Assembly (NCBI GenBank): GCA_024345305.1
Contig: BRON01000010.1
Location: 62,001-126,000 of the forward strand
Direction of reading: 5' to 3'
DNA length: 64,000 bases
From: Mrakia gelida
Lineage: Eukaryota; Basidiomycota; Tremellomycetes; Cystofilobasidiales; Mrakiaceae
The notes beneath the pieces were generated by a model that saw only the letters and a program-made list of their open reading frames with translations, was not told the DNA's origin and searched no databases. This document shows positions 46,916 through 57,870 of this stretch, one piece after another. Each line of letters opens with the position of its first letter. Positions within the stretch are counted from its first letter, which is position 1. Both the position numbers and the translations under genes were made by a program.

Positions 46916-47776
46916 CTCAGCTGACAACGAAGAAAGGGAGGTGACGAGTGAGCTGGGGAGCGAAGGAGATCTGAAGGGAAGGGCAGGGCGAGACCGCTGA
47001 GTTCGCACCATCGAGATCCAGGTTTCGTACGAGTCGATGTCGAGACCTGAAGCAGCAGAAAGGGTCAGCCGAGGGTCTATACTAGAGCTGTACGAGAAGA
47101 AAACGGACATTTTGGTAAGATTGAGTGAGCTGTGGGTGGTGGAAGCAGACGAGCTCCTCCTCTTCCCTCGAAGGTCGAAAAGGGCCATGACGACGGTGAG
47201 CTGGTTTTCCTTCCCGACCGTTGTAGGAAGACTTTTCGACCCACCTTTCCGGTTCAAGATTCAAACCTGGACGTGGGCCGAGTCTCCATCGGGAGATCGA
47301 GAAAAAAAAATGCTCAGATCTGTTCAGCTGGTTGATTCGCGCCGAACGCTCGACCAGTCGTCGTCCCTCTTTCTCGAACCACCAACTTTCTCTCAATCGC
47401 GACCCACAGGCTCCAAGACAGAGTTAAACCTATATCTCGTATACTCAGTTGCACATCGAAAAGGTCGAGTTGCTCTGCACTGGTCCCAGGCGCCGGCACA
47501 AGTTCAGTCTTCGAAAGCGCGACGCGTCGATCCTCGCTTGATTTCCTCCTCGATGCGAGTCTCTCTCCTTCCAATCTCTCTTAGAATCTACGTTGATCGA
47601 GACCTCAGACATGTAGACGAAGTGAGGAGAAAGCGGAAAAGCCGATAGACTAGCTCAAACTGATGCGAAATGCGAGATCGATGCGACGGATGCGAAAACG
47701 AGAGCAAGGAGAGTACAACGAGATGCGGTAGCAGCGCAAGATGAGAGAAGGATAGAATGAGATGCCGCGAGAGAAA
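46916..47776. other. Long intergenic region, no gene recognised
   Basis: 861 nt between the HBS1 start and the predicted methyltransferase stop. Minus-strand words such as SVFFSYSSSIDPRL are open but lack family motifs. It could hold 5' UTR exons of HBS1 or missing C-terminal exons of the methyltransferase; I looked for motif X words and found none. Confidence 0.4.
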
Positions 47777-50700
47777 TCAAACAGAAGCTAAAAGGAGGAG
47801 AAACCAAGAGAGAGGGAGAAAGAGCGAACGTCGACGCGCTGAGATCCAGACCACAAGATCCTCGCCGTCCTCCCACTCCACCTCCTCCAACTCGAGACCT
47901 GTGGAATTACCGAGGATGAGTGAGAGGATGTCAGCTTTCGTTTGTAAGGACGAGAACCCGCTCGCTCGCTTTCAAATCGACAGAGAAAGAAGAAGTCTCG
48001 ACCAACTCACCACCGAAGAGATGAGCTCGAGGTCGCGTTGCTGTGCTTTGGTGAGACCTGGATATAGGGAAGGAGAGAAGGAGCCAATGAGCGGAGGTTC
48101 TCGGCGGGGCAGGAACGAGATTGACTGACAGTTGACGTTGGCGTTCGGTCGCATTGGGATGAGAAGGACCCTGCGACGAGCGACGAGCAACGAGCGAACA
48201 GCGACGAGACGAAAGCGGAAAAGTCAGCGCGGAAGGAGGGGGGCGAAGGGAAGCGAAAGACGAAAGGAACGAACCTCTTGACCGTGTTCGGCTCGTGAAC
48301 GAACGTTACGTGAAGGGAGACGTAGCTACCACAATCCTTCCTGGCGAGACGTTGATGGTCGTTCAGAGGTTCCGTCGCGTACCGAACCAGACTGTTAAGG
48401 TTGGACGGGACGTCCTCGCCTTCGATCCACCCGTACGGATCTAGGTCGCTGAGCGCGTCGCGGATGGTCACGAAGGGGAGGAGACCGGGTCCATGAGTCG
48501 GCGAGGGGAAGGAGGGAGGAGCGTCGCCTAGCTTCGTTCCGACTAGAACAAGTCTTCTCCGGCGTTGGGGATCTCCGTACTCTTCAGACTGAAGAATGTC
48601 GTGGTCGAAGAGGTATCTGCAATCAGTCGAAATAAAGCGAGACGTCAGCGGATCGAGACGGGAGGAGAGACGGGAGAGACGTGAACGAACCCAAACTCGG
48701 CTCCGACCCTTCGAATCAACTCTATCATGCCACAGCCAGAGGTAGGGGACTCTCCAGAATGCTAGGAAAGAAGGAAAGGCTCCTTCGTCAGGCCGGTAAA
48801 GCTCGAGCTGAAACGCGACGAACTCACAGGAGATTTCAGCTTGAACCCCTGCAGATTTGGCACGTTTTCCATCAAGATCCACCTAGAAAACAAGTGGCCG
48901 AGGTCAGTATACTATCGTAGAATGGAGTAGTAGTAGTTGGTTGCTCACTTGGGATCGAGATTGAAGCTCAGACTGAGGAAGACGAAAACTTGCAGCCTTC
49001 GCGGGTCGTCGACGAGTCCAGAGCTGCAGAAAAGAACAGAGCAAGATCAGCGACAGAGAGACGTTGACTCCGGAGAGAAGAACAAGAATTCTCCACCGCG
49101 AATACGTGCTACGCACTACGCACGTATTCGCGGTGGAGAATCCTTGACTGTAGCGGAAGAGCAAAGGAGATGGAGTTCAGTTTCGATCCTTCTCGACGCG
49201 CGGACGACGAAACGCACCCAGGTGGCCCTCCGAATCTGTTGATGACGAGAAGGCGAGTCAGAAACCTGGAAGAGGATGTGTCGGAAGCTGATCCACCACT
49301 TACACGAGATCGACGATCCCACGAATCAAGCGTTGAGTCTCCTCGGGCTGAAGTTGAGAGGCGAGGACGTCTTCAGCGAAGCGTTCGAAGACGCGAGTGT
49401 CGGGATGATTCGCCCTGGCGGAAAAGATCAAGAACGCAAGAGGTCAGGCAAGAGCCAGCAGAGTGCCGGTAGTCTGAAATAGAAAGACACAAACCTGTAA
49501 GAAGCAGCAGAATCGGGATCGACCTCGACTGCATCGGTAACCTTGACGCGACCGTCTGATCCCATCAGGCTTCCAGTCGAGAGGCCTCCAGCTCCGGCGT
49601 ACAAGTCGACGGCTCGGAGAGGCTTGGTAAGAGGAGGTTGGGGCTGACTGCGAACGCGAACGAGGTCAGAACGCGAAGCGAAGGACGACGAGGCAGAACG
49701 AACGAGGTGCAGACTCACGGGTGGTCGAGGAAAGCTGACGAGACGAAGCGTAGACTTTTGCTGAGGTACGTAATCCTGCACCAGCCAAAAGCGAGGATAT
49801 CAGCGTCGATCTCAACGAAGCTCCAGGACCGAGAGGAAGGTAAACGAACCGAGAGAAGAACCAGGCCGTCGAGTCCTCGGGGATCCTGGTGACCTGCTCG
49901 ACGGTGATGAGGTTGCGAACTGTTCCCAGGGCCTGCCAGTCTCGAACGTCTCCTCGAATGAGCTCTCTAGGGTTACCGAAAGATCCGTAGAAGTGGACTT
50001 GGTTGAACGTCGAAGTCGAGTGGTAGTACCAAAGCAGCTGGACTTGATAGCTCTTGCCCACGACCTTGAATCCCTTGACTTGAGCGTACCTGAGCGGAAG
50101 GGAGATAGCGATGAGAAGCGTTCGAGAAGGGAATGAAGAAGATGGATGAGCTAAGACTCACCACATCGACGAGAGAGGGCCAGAGCACTTGAAAGCGTTC
50201 GAATCCTTCTCGTTCGCGTCGATGGAGACGAAATCCCCGACCTGATGGAAGGGAGAATGAGAGTCAGTCGATCGCGAGCTCGAGACGTGGGAAGAAAGAG
50301 ATGTAGCAACTCACCTTCAGTGTAACCGTCTGTCCCTTGCGTTCTCCCCTCTCGACCTTCCCCTCGACCGACTCAATCCGCTCCTTCGTCGAAACAGGCT
50401 CGCTCCAGGTCACCTCCTCCTCCTCAAGCTTGCTAGCGACTTCCTCCACGAAAGCGTTCTCTTCCTCTGGAGATCGAGGTCCTGTCGAGCGTGAGCTCGG
50501 AGCCGTCTGGAGCTTTCCGAACGAGCGACCGAGGATGGCTGCGATGGGCTCGAGGATGAGAGGGAGAGGGAGAGAGGAAGCTTGAGCCCGACGTCGAGGT
50601 CGCCGAAGGAGGACGTTGGAGGAAGCAGCTCTCTTCCTGAGCTCGTCGATGAGGGGAGACGACTCGTCCTCCTCCCAGTCCTCGTGGTAGTCGAGAGAGC

Positions 50701-52581
50701 GTTGAATTTCCGGCAGGAGGAGGTGGAGCTGTGAAGGGAGAAGAACGGCGAGCGTTGATGAGCTCGATCCTTCTCAAATCGAAACGCGGCGCCGAGCACT
50801 CACGGTTTTGAGAACCTGGCCAATCGAGATGACAGTCTTCTCTCCTATCAAGAATATCCAAGCCTGCGCCTCCGCCAGTAGAGCTGTTGGGTTCTCGAGG
50901 AGCGACTTGAGATTGGCCCAGGTCGCGTGCGAGTCGAGAGCGACGATGGTCTCGCTGACGACTCCGACCACGTAGAAGTCGACGAACGAGGAGGGATCCT
51001 GAAGTGAGTCGATCTGGTACCTAGTGAAGCGACGAACAACAAGGGCGAGTTAGTGTAGCCAGCGAGAAGCGAAGAGGCGAGACGCGAAAAGAGTAGGGAC
51101 GGACCAGGCGTCGTCTGTTCGGATCCAGCCTCGTCTACGAGCAAGAGGACGATTTCGACGGCCTTCGTTGGAACCTCCCAGGAAGCGACGTTGGCACTAA
51201 ATCGATGACCCGAGCCGTTCTCGACGTTCTCGAACGCATCCGGCTTCCCGTCTCGATCGAAAAGAGAAACGTCCTTCGCATGTCGAGTTGGGATCAAATC
51301 CTCTTCCTCCTCGTCGTCGTCGACGATCTCCTCGCCTCCGAATATGACGTCTGTTTCTGCAAGTAGTCCAGAAGGGAACGGGTGGATGGACGGATCTCTC
51401 GAGACCGACAGAGAGGGCGCGTCCTGGAGTGAAAAGACGCGAGACATAGAAGGTCAGGATCGAGGCGCGTCGTTTCTCGCCCAAGCACGACAAAGTAGAT
51501 GGACGGGAGCTCACCGAAGCGACTAGTCGACTGATCAGCGGTTGCCGTCTTAATGGCTCCTTCTTGACGACCTGAAATAAGAGGAGAAAGAATAAAGATG
51601 AGCATGACCTCTCGGGTTTCGCTGACGCTGAGGCTGACCTTCTGCTTCTTCGACGACGGTTCCACAGAAAGGACTCTCTCGCATCTTCCCTTCCCCTTAT
51701 CGGCAGCGGAGATTCGAGGAAGAAGTCCTTCCGATTCGTCGTCGCTGAGCTCGACGTCAGAGCCTGGTAGCGAAGGAGGAGGTGGTGTAGCAGGGACGAT
51801 GGAGGCGGAACGGCTCCTAGAGCGAGGTCGACGAAAGGAAGCCGACGGGCGAGATGATTGCGAGCACCGGGTCTTCGTTCGAGAGGGTTTCGGAGACTGG
51901 TGGACAAGAGGGAGCGAGGAAGCGAAGGAGGGACGCGTGAGCAGGTCATGAACGCGAGCTCGATTCAACAGTTCGCTGGACGTACAGGAGCTGACAAGAC
52001 CGAAGGAGATGGCGCTTCATCGGAATCGGAGTCGGAGATGACGATGACTTCCTGTTTCCGTTTCAACGTAGAAGGACCAGCGACAGCGTTGGGCTGGAAG
52101 ACGAAGAAAAGAAAGGTCAGCCTGGCTCCTGCCCGTCGAACGCTTCGAGCTCTTTTGTATAGCAGCGACTGCTCCAAGACGACGGCGAGCTCACAGAAGG
52201 TGATTCCGACTGCGCCGATTCCCCTTCCGAATCGTCGGAGTACAGAACGACGATTATCTAGCCAAAACGCGGGCGACAAAGAGAGGGAAGGAACGGAAAA
52301 GGTCAGCTTCGACCGCTTCTCCTCCCCTCACCTTCAAAGTCGTCTGGAAGCCCTCGTACGAACCTGCAAGTCGCGGATTCGGGGTTGACGAATACAGATG
52401 AAATTGAAAAGTCAGATTAGAGCGTAAACTCATCTGTATCCACCAGGCTTGCCAGCCAAAAGACCGTCCGTCTCCTCTGCCCTTCGCCCTCCCAATCTCC
52501 CTCCCCTTCACTTCCTCCTCCTCCCTCTGGGAGCTCTCTACAACCAGGGAAAGGGCGACAATCACTCACCTCAGTGTTCAT
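47777..52581 (-). CDS. DNMT1/DIM-2-like DNA cytosine methyltransferase with BAH region, catalytic Cys apparently lost
   Basis: A multi-exon C5-cytosine methyltransferase-like protein. The N-terminal exons are acidic and Ser-rich (IVVLYSDDSEGES, VIVISDSDSDEAPS); the exact first exon (MNTE, 52570-52581) is uncertain. A replication-foci-like region and a BAH-type domain follow (VGDFVSIDANEKDSNAFKC, YAQVKGFKVVGKSYQVQLLW). Motif I is LRAVDLYAGAGGLSTGSLMG. Motif IV spans exons 49218-49235 and 49124-49147 and reads FGGPPGQGFSTANT, so the canonical Cys is Gly. Next are KWILMENVPNLQGFKLKS (motif VI) and YGDPQRRRRLVLVGTKLG (motif VIII). The end, near LLIPMRPNANVNCQ, is followed only by a short acidic tail. 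I found no motif IX or X (RQVGNAVPP-like), so the catalytic domain looks incomplete. It may be a pseudoenzyme or a decaying gene. Confidence 0.75.
49088..49141. repeat. Perfect 22-bp inverted repeat over the motif IV exon
   Basis: Left arm 49088-49109 and right arm 49120-49141 are exact reverse complements (22 of 22), with a 10-nt loop (tacgcactac). The right arm contains most of the 24-nt methyltransferase exon 49124-49147 and its splice donor. The left arm lies in the following intron. The left arm therefore looks like an inverted copy of the exon. Confidence 0.95.
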
Positions 52582-53142
52582 TGTCTAAATTGTATCGAGA
52601 TCGTATTTCCGAGATAGCTGCTAGTGCAGAAGCGAACAGAGAGAGGTCAGCTCGAGTCTTTGAACGGAACGAAGGAAGGAGGCGCGAGCTGAGATCGAGA
52701 AGGGAAGCACTCATTTCTCTTCTTCCTTCCTCCGATGAGATAAACGTCCCAAGTAGCGAAAGAGAGAAGACCGAACGCCCCGAGAGAAGCGAAAAAGGAA
52801 GGGAAAGAGGGGTTGAAGGGGTTGGAAGGGAGGGAAGGAGGAGCTCGAAAGCGTGAGCTTCGTTTTCGTCCTCCTGCGATCGGAGCTCGGGAGGGACGCG
52901 TTGGAGAAGCGGAGCGTCGCGGGAATATTTTCCCTGGGTGGAGCAGGACTAGCCGAGCTTGAGCCATCAGGTCGACGATGGTACAGTCGGCATGATGCCT
53001 TGCAGGTTTTCGCCAGCGAGAACGAGACTTTCGTCGGCAAGGGATCCGAGATCGAACTCGCCTCGTCGTCTCGCTCGAGTTCTGCTCTGTTACTGAGCTT
53101 GCAGATATCCGAACCCGCCGGGACGCGCATATCGGAAGGTCA
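52582..53142. other. Intergenic region methyltransferase-POLI
   Basis: 561 nt between two minus-strand genes. A minus-strand open frame beginning MRVPAGSDICKLSNRAEL (53130 downward, about 100 codons before a possible donor) could be a 5' exon or small gene. I could not link it to anything. Confidence 0.35.
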
Positions 53143-55487
53143 TCATCCATCCTCGACGTGAAACAAAGCATGAGCTGCCAACGCGAACGGGAAAACCTCC
53201 ATCCCGCACGTCGAACACGTCTCTTTCTCCTCCTCCTCCTCCTCGATTCCCTCCTCTTCGTCTACCTGATCGTCCACCTCACTTTTCCACCCGCCCTCAT
53301 CATCCCCTTCCTCGATCTCCATCCCATCAGCACCGCCAACAACGCCTTCGTCCAACCCATCTTCGTCGCGACCCTCCTCCTCCTCCGCAACAACAACTCT
53401 CGAAGCTTCCTGTTCCTGATGATCAACCTTCCTGAGCTTCGATGGTCGTTGATCCTGTTCCTCGAGTAGCTCGGCAACATCCCGCTCCGAAAGACCGTAG
53501 GAGCTGAGAACTTCCGCGCGAAGATCCGGAGGGAGCGCGTCGAGGATGGAGAGGTCGAGGTCGGGAGGTGCTGCTCGATGTTTTCCTTTTGCAGAGGAGG
53601 GCGGGTTGGTCGAAGAGGAGGAGGAGGGTTTGGTCCACTGTTCGATGGAAGGCCCGGGGGCATGGGTTGAGAGTGAGAGGGCGGCGAAGTTGATGCTGGA
53701 GAGCGACGAAGACGCGAGCGAGGGAGGGAGCGAAAACCGCGTCAGCTCGTCCTCGCTCGACCATGAGGACTTCGCTTCCCGAGGCAGATGATACGCAAGC
53801 TAGTACTCACACATACAGCTCGAACTCCCTATCTCTATCTCCCTCCTTCACCAACCCTCTCATCAACGACCCAACCACACCTCCCACCTTCCTCGTCGTC
53901 GACGCACTCTCTCCACCCTTCCTCCCCATCAGCATCCCAGCCCTCTCCCCTAACCCCACTCCCAGATCATACACCCCCACAGGCATATCCACCGACTTCC
54001 CTTCTCGCCCAATCGGTAAATCCCAACCTCTCCGAATCTCCATCCTCAACTTCCTCGGCCATCGAACCCACTTCCTCCTCTTCTCTCCCTCCCCGCTCAC
54101 CTCAACAACCAACTCCTCCTCCAACCTCACCACCAACGCAATCAACAACCTCTCCACCTCCTCCCCGAACCGCCTCCAATCGAACACATGATTCGTCGCG
54201 TACGATTCCTCCACTCCGATCTGGTTCGGGAACTCAGGCGACGGCACCACAGGCGAAGGGTCTTCCCCGTGTAGGAGAGAGTAGAGGATAGGTGCCAGAC
54301 GGGGAGTGAAGAGCGTCTTGAACGTCGCGAGCGAAAGCTGGGTTCGAGTGAGGAGAACCGTCGGAGGAGGTGCGTCGGCGGGGAGGGAGAGGGATTGGTT
54401 GATCTTGGAGACGATGGTGTGGCCGAAGCCTGGTAGTTTCCTCAGAGGGAGAGGGTCGAGGTAGCGCTGAATGAGGTTGGTGACGGAGGAGTGAAGGGTG
54501 GGAGGTGATGTTGGAAGGAAGAGAGGTGAGAGGGAGGTTTGATCGGCTGGTTTGTGGATGGACGCGATGAGTTTGGAGAGGAGTTTGGTGTGGGAGATTC
54601 CTGCTGAGGTTCCGAGACCGAGTTGGGTTTGGATTTGGGTGCGGAGGTGGAGGGCGAGGTGGGAGGCGAGGAGGTAGGGGTTGTGTTTGGACGAGGACGA
54701 GGACGAGGGCGAGGCTTCTCCTGCTTCTGCGAGATCCTCTTGGACGACGGCCAGACTTTCCTCGTCCTCGAGTCTATGACCTGCCCAACTATCGCCCGAG
54801 TACCAGAATCCCGATTCCTCCTCACTCAAAGCGAACCAGATCTGTCCGTCCTCGCGACGATGGAACGTCCCCGACTCGAAGTGCTTCTTGATGAGAGGAG
54901 TGCAGTCGATAAAGAGCTCGTCCATTCCAAGCTTCTCGACTGCGATTGAAGGTCCTACGAGTGAGCGAACGAGGTTGAAGACGAGGCGAGAGTAGCGGCG
55001 GTAGGGAGTGAGGTCTTCTCCGAGGACGATGATGAGCTTTGCGCGAGGGAGGGGTAAGGGAGTCAGCTTCTCGCCCTTCCACGAGAACACGAAACAACGA
55101 GACACGCTAAAAGACTCACTTCAGGACCTATAGAGCAGTGAGAAGGACCTCGGTCAACTTCTATACAGCTGGGAGGATGAGACGGAGATGGATTTCGAGC
55201 TCACACTTTGCCTTCGCCTCCTTCAAACTCATCAGCTTGTCGACTCCCATAGCTCTCGCCTCGTACGAACAAGTCGCGAGGATCCCTTTCTGCTTGATTC
55301 CGACGGGTTTACCGACGAGGGAAGGGTCTCGGAGTCGCTCACATCCGACGTACTGAGGAGAAAAGACGAGCGAGGCGTCAGCCGGTGGTGGCGAAGGAGG
55401 AGGGAGGAGGAGGAGATGGTTCGAGCTCACAAAGTTGTCCAGGTCGAGAGCGATGATCTGCCTCATCTCGACAGGGAGAGGAGCCAT
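53143..55487 (-). CDS. POLI: DNA polymerase iota-like Y-family polymerase
   Basis: Translesion polymerase of the Y family. Starts MAPLPVEMRQIIALDLDNF at 55487, with the catalytic motif DLDNFY. Then YVGCERLRDPSLVGKPVGI and ATCSYEARAMGVDKLMSL, iota-like wording, lead to KCPE, LIIVLGEDLTPYRRYS and KLGMDELFID (second catalytic acids). The KCPE link requires an 8-nt exon (55120-55127). Palm, finger and little-finger regions continue in one long exon down to 53807. The C terminus carries a UBM-like motif (LDALPPDLRAEVLSSYG) and a C2H2-type, UBZ-like zinc finger (CSTCGMEVFPFALAAHALFH) at the very end. Iota normally has UBMs and eta has UBZ. The core words fit iota, so I name it that way. Confidence 0.85.
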
Positions 55488-55593
55488 CGAGAGCCGTTGA
55501 GTCGTCGAAATTGAAGATATTCTCAAGTGGTTGTGAGGGAGACGAAGCCGTTTAAGGAGAAGGGGAAGGAGAGGTCGAAAGTTGAGCTTCCCT

Positions 55594-56736
55594 TTCCTCC
55601 ATCAGCATCTCCAGCTTCCTGACATCTTCAGGACCTCGTTTTCCAGCTTCGTCGTCCCCTTTCTAGCTTCTTCGTCCTGGAAGCCTATCAACTTCGAGAG
55701 TTTCTCCCCACGAGCTGGCTTCGAGATGGACCGGACGAGCTCACTTCGAGGGAGGAGGAGATCTTGGTCGAGATGCAGGCTGGATTCGAGCATGCTCAGG
55801 AGGGAGAGGACGAGTACTGGGAGGCTGTGTGGGAGAGGGGAAGGAAGACTGTCTTTCAGAGGGAGGGTGTTGCTGCTGCTGTTCGTCCTCCTTCTGCTCC
55901 TGCTCCTCAGCATCGAGTCAAAGTGGAGCAGGGAGGGGTGAAGGGAGGAGGAATCGGGTCGGCTACTGCTGGGACTGAAGGGCGAGTCGAGGGTGGGAGA
56001 CCTTCTTCAGTCGTCATAGATAGGAGTGAATCAGAGAGTTCTCACACTCAGGTAAGTTTTCGCTCGCCGCGCACTCCGGCATGAGAGGTTGAAGACGTCG
56101 AAGCTCGCGGAGCTGACCTTCGTCCTCCTCCTCGCCCTCTCCCTTCAGGCATCTATCTCGCCTTCCTCTCAACCATCTCCGTCTCTCCCTATCACCGTCT
56201 CAAGAAGAAGCCCTGCCCTGTCGAACCCAGCGCTCTTCCCTCGCCCTCTTCGTCCTCGTCCTCGAACCACTTCAACCAGCGTCCTCGTCTCGATCAGGAG
56301 CAGCAGATCATCTCAGAAGGATCCGACTCAGACGGTCAGATTGTTGCACAGAAGCTGATTGAAGAGTTGACGTGGGATAGTGTGCGAGCGATGAACATGG
56401 AGAAGAGAGTGAGTGATGATTCTTTGCTTCACCGTCGCGTCGCGTCCGTCCCTCTCGAGTCTCGACGACTCACTCTCTCTTCTCCTCCTCTCCAGCCTCG
56501 ACTGCGCTAACATTTGGTCGCCGATCCTCTCCTCGTTTGCGTCGACTTGGAATTCACAGGCCAAATCGAGCGCCGGTCTGAAGGACGCGTCGACGAGGAC
56601 GAACTCACTTTCCGTCGAACCACCGGGTGAGTAGACGGGTACGAGCTCGAAAGGGAAACAGAGAGCTCGAGCGAGATCTCAGTATAAGTCGACTGGGGAT
56701 CTTTCCTTTGCGAAGCCCCATCAAGAGGAGTACTGA
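55594..56736 (+). pseudogene. Decayed copy of the 7655-9293 gene
   Basis: Shares EMQAGFEHAQ, DEYWEAVWERG, QHRVKVEQGG, KLIEELTWDSVRAMNMEKR and the KPH..EEY end with the left copy. Defects relative to it: a TGA just upstream in the matching frame and no start in the matching place, and a 16-nt deletion near 56216-56222 that shifts the frame. The exon carrying the FTPLVLQELL and CWEEEE regions is missing, and there is an early stop (TGAGTAG) near 56630-56636. These together argue that no full protein is made. Confidence 0.8.
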
Positions 56737-57285
56737 GCTTCAGCGGCGCGTCTGGGTTGCTGTTTTCGTTTTCGTTTTCTCGACCTTCGTGGCTCGATCT
56801 CGATGCTTCCTTACCCCCATCTTCGTCGCTCTACGGATGATCGAGATATTGTCCAAGTCCTGATGTGTTTCGAGTCTGATATCTAGAATACGAGAGCTTG
56901 AAGAAATCGAGCTTGGTGACTTGCGAGTCGCGACTGACGAAAGCATAAACGCGTCGACTCGCGACTCTTTTCGAGTCTTATTCTTTCGTGACGAGAGCAG
57001 GAGATACGAACAATCAAAGCATGATAGAAGGGCGGTGAGCGTTAGGCAGAAGGAAGTGTTGTAGGAAGAGAGAGGGTGGCGCATAAGGACAAGCAAAGCA
57101 TTAAAAACGAGCGAGGGAAGCGACGAGAAAAGCGAGGAGAGCGAGTCCGTGGGAAAGCAATGGTAGGTCGTCTAGCCAAGAGTGAAAGACGAGCGAAAGA
57201 AACGAGTGAAACCAACAAAGTAAAGAAAAACGACACGAAGCGACTGCACCACCACCACCCCGACTCCTCCAACTCCAGCGACGGC
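56737..57285. other. Convergent spacer of the decayed copy
   Basis: 549 nt corresponding to 9294-9873 of the left copy. Landmarks gcgagtcgcgac and cgcgtcgac with matching flanks are at 56920-56960. No gene. Confidence 0.5.
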
Positions 57286-57870
57286 CTAGGGATCCTCCTC
57301 GACCGAGAGGGATTCGATTGAGGGAGGGGATCCGGCGATGAGGGTATTGGAAGGGGTGACTCCTAGCTCCTTCTGTATTAGGACAACGAGAGAAGGATGA
57401 GAACGAAGAAGTCAACAACGCGAATGGAAGAGGGGAAGGGAAGAAAATGAAGACGCGAAGAGGAGACGGGCGCGACGCCGACGACTCACCATCGAACGCT
57501 CAATTTCCTCGAACTTCTTCTCCCACTCTGCGTTCCTCCTTGCCTGCTCCTCGAAGCGAGCCTCGAACCGCTCGTTCTCGGACAGTCGTTGATAGCCTTC
57601 GCTTGCGCCTTCTCCCGTCGCTGAAGTTCGTGGACGGCGCTCTCGAGCTGCTGGTACAGTACGTCGGTCGAACCCTAGCCTCGCCTTGTTGAAAGATCGT
57701 GTGCAGCGCGGGCCGCGATTTTGGTCGAACCATCTTGTGTTCCGTAGCCTAGAAAAGAAGAGAAAACCGACGAAAAATATCAGCTTCCTACATTTCGAGA
57801 AAAGAGCAGCAAAAAGACGATCGAAGCTCACCTCGAGGGACGGCTTCTTCAGAAGTTGTCCGGGGTGCAT
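57286..57870 (-). pseudogene. Decayed copy of the coiled-coil gene
   Basis: A start (MHPGQLLKKPSLE at 57870) and splice-like junctions remain. The coiled-coil part is split between two frames: VLYQQLESAVHELQRREKAQ in one, and RFEEQARRNAEWEKKFEEIE in another, with a TAG upstream of the first. A last exon could read KELGVTPSNTLIAG and stop at 57286. The F-box-like exon and the long C-terminal part of the left copy (9874-11542) are absent. I take it as a pseudogene; a short functional coiled-coil protein is possible but less likely. Confidence 0.62.

Noticed and set aside
55120..55127. Reading POLI without the 8-nt exon
   Set aside because: Joining the neighbouring exons directly shifts the frame and loses the conserved KCP segment.
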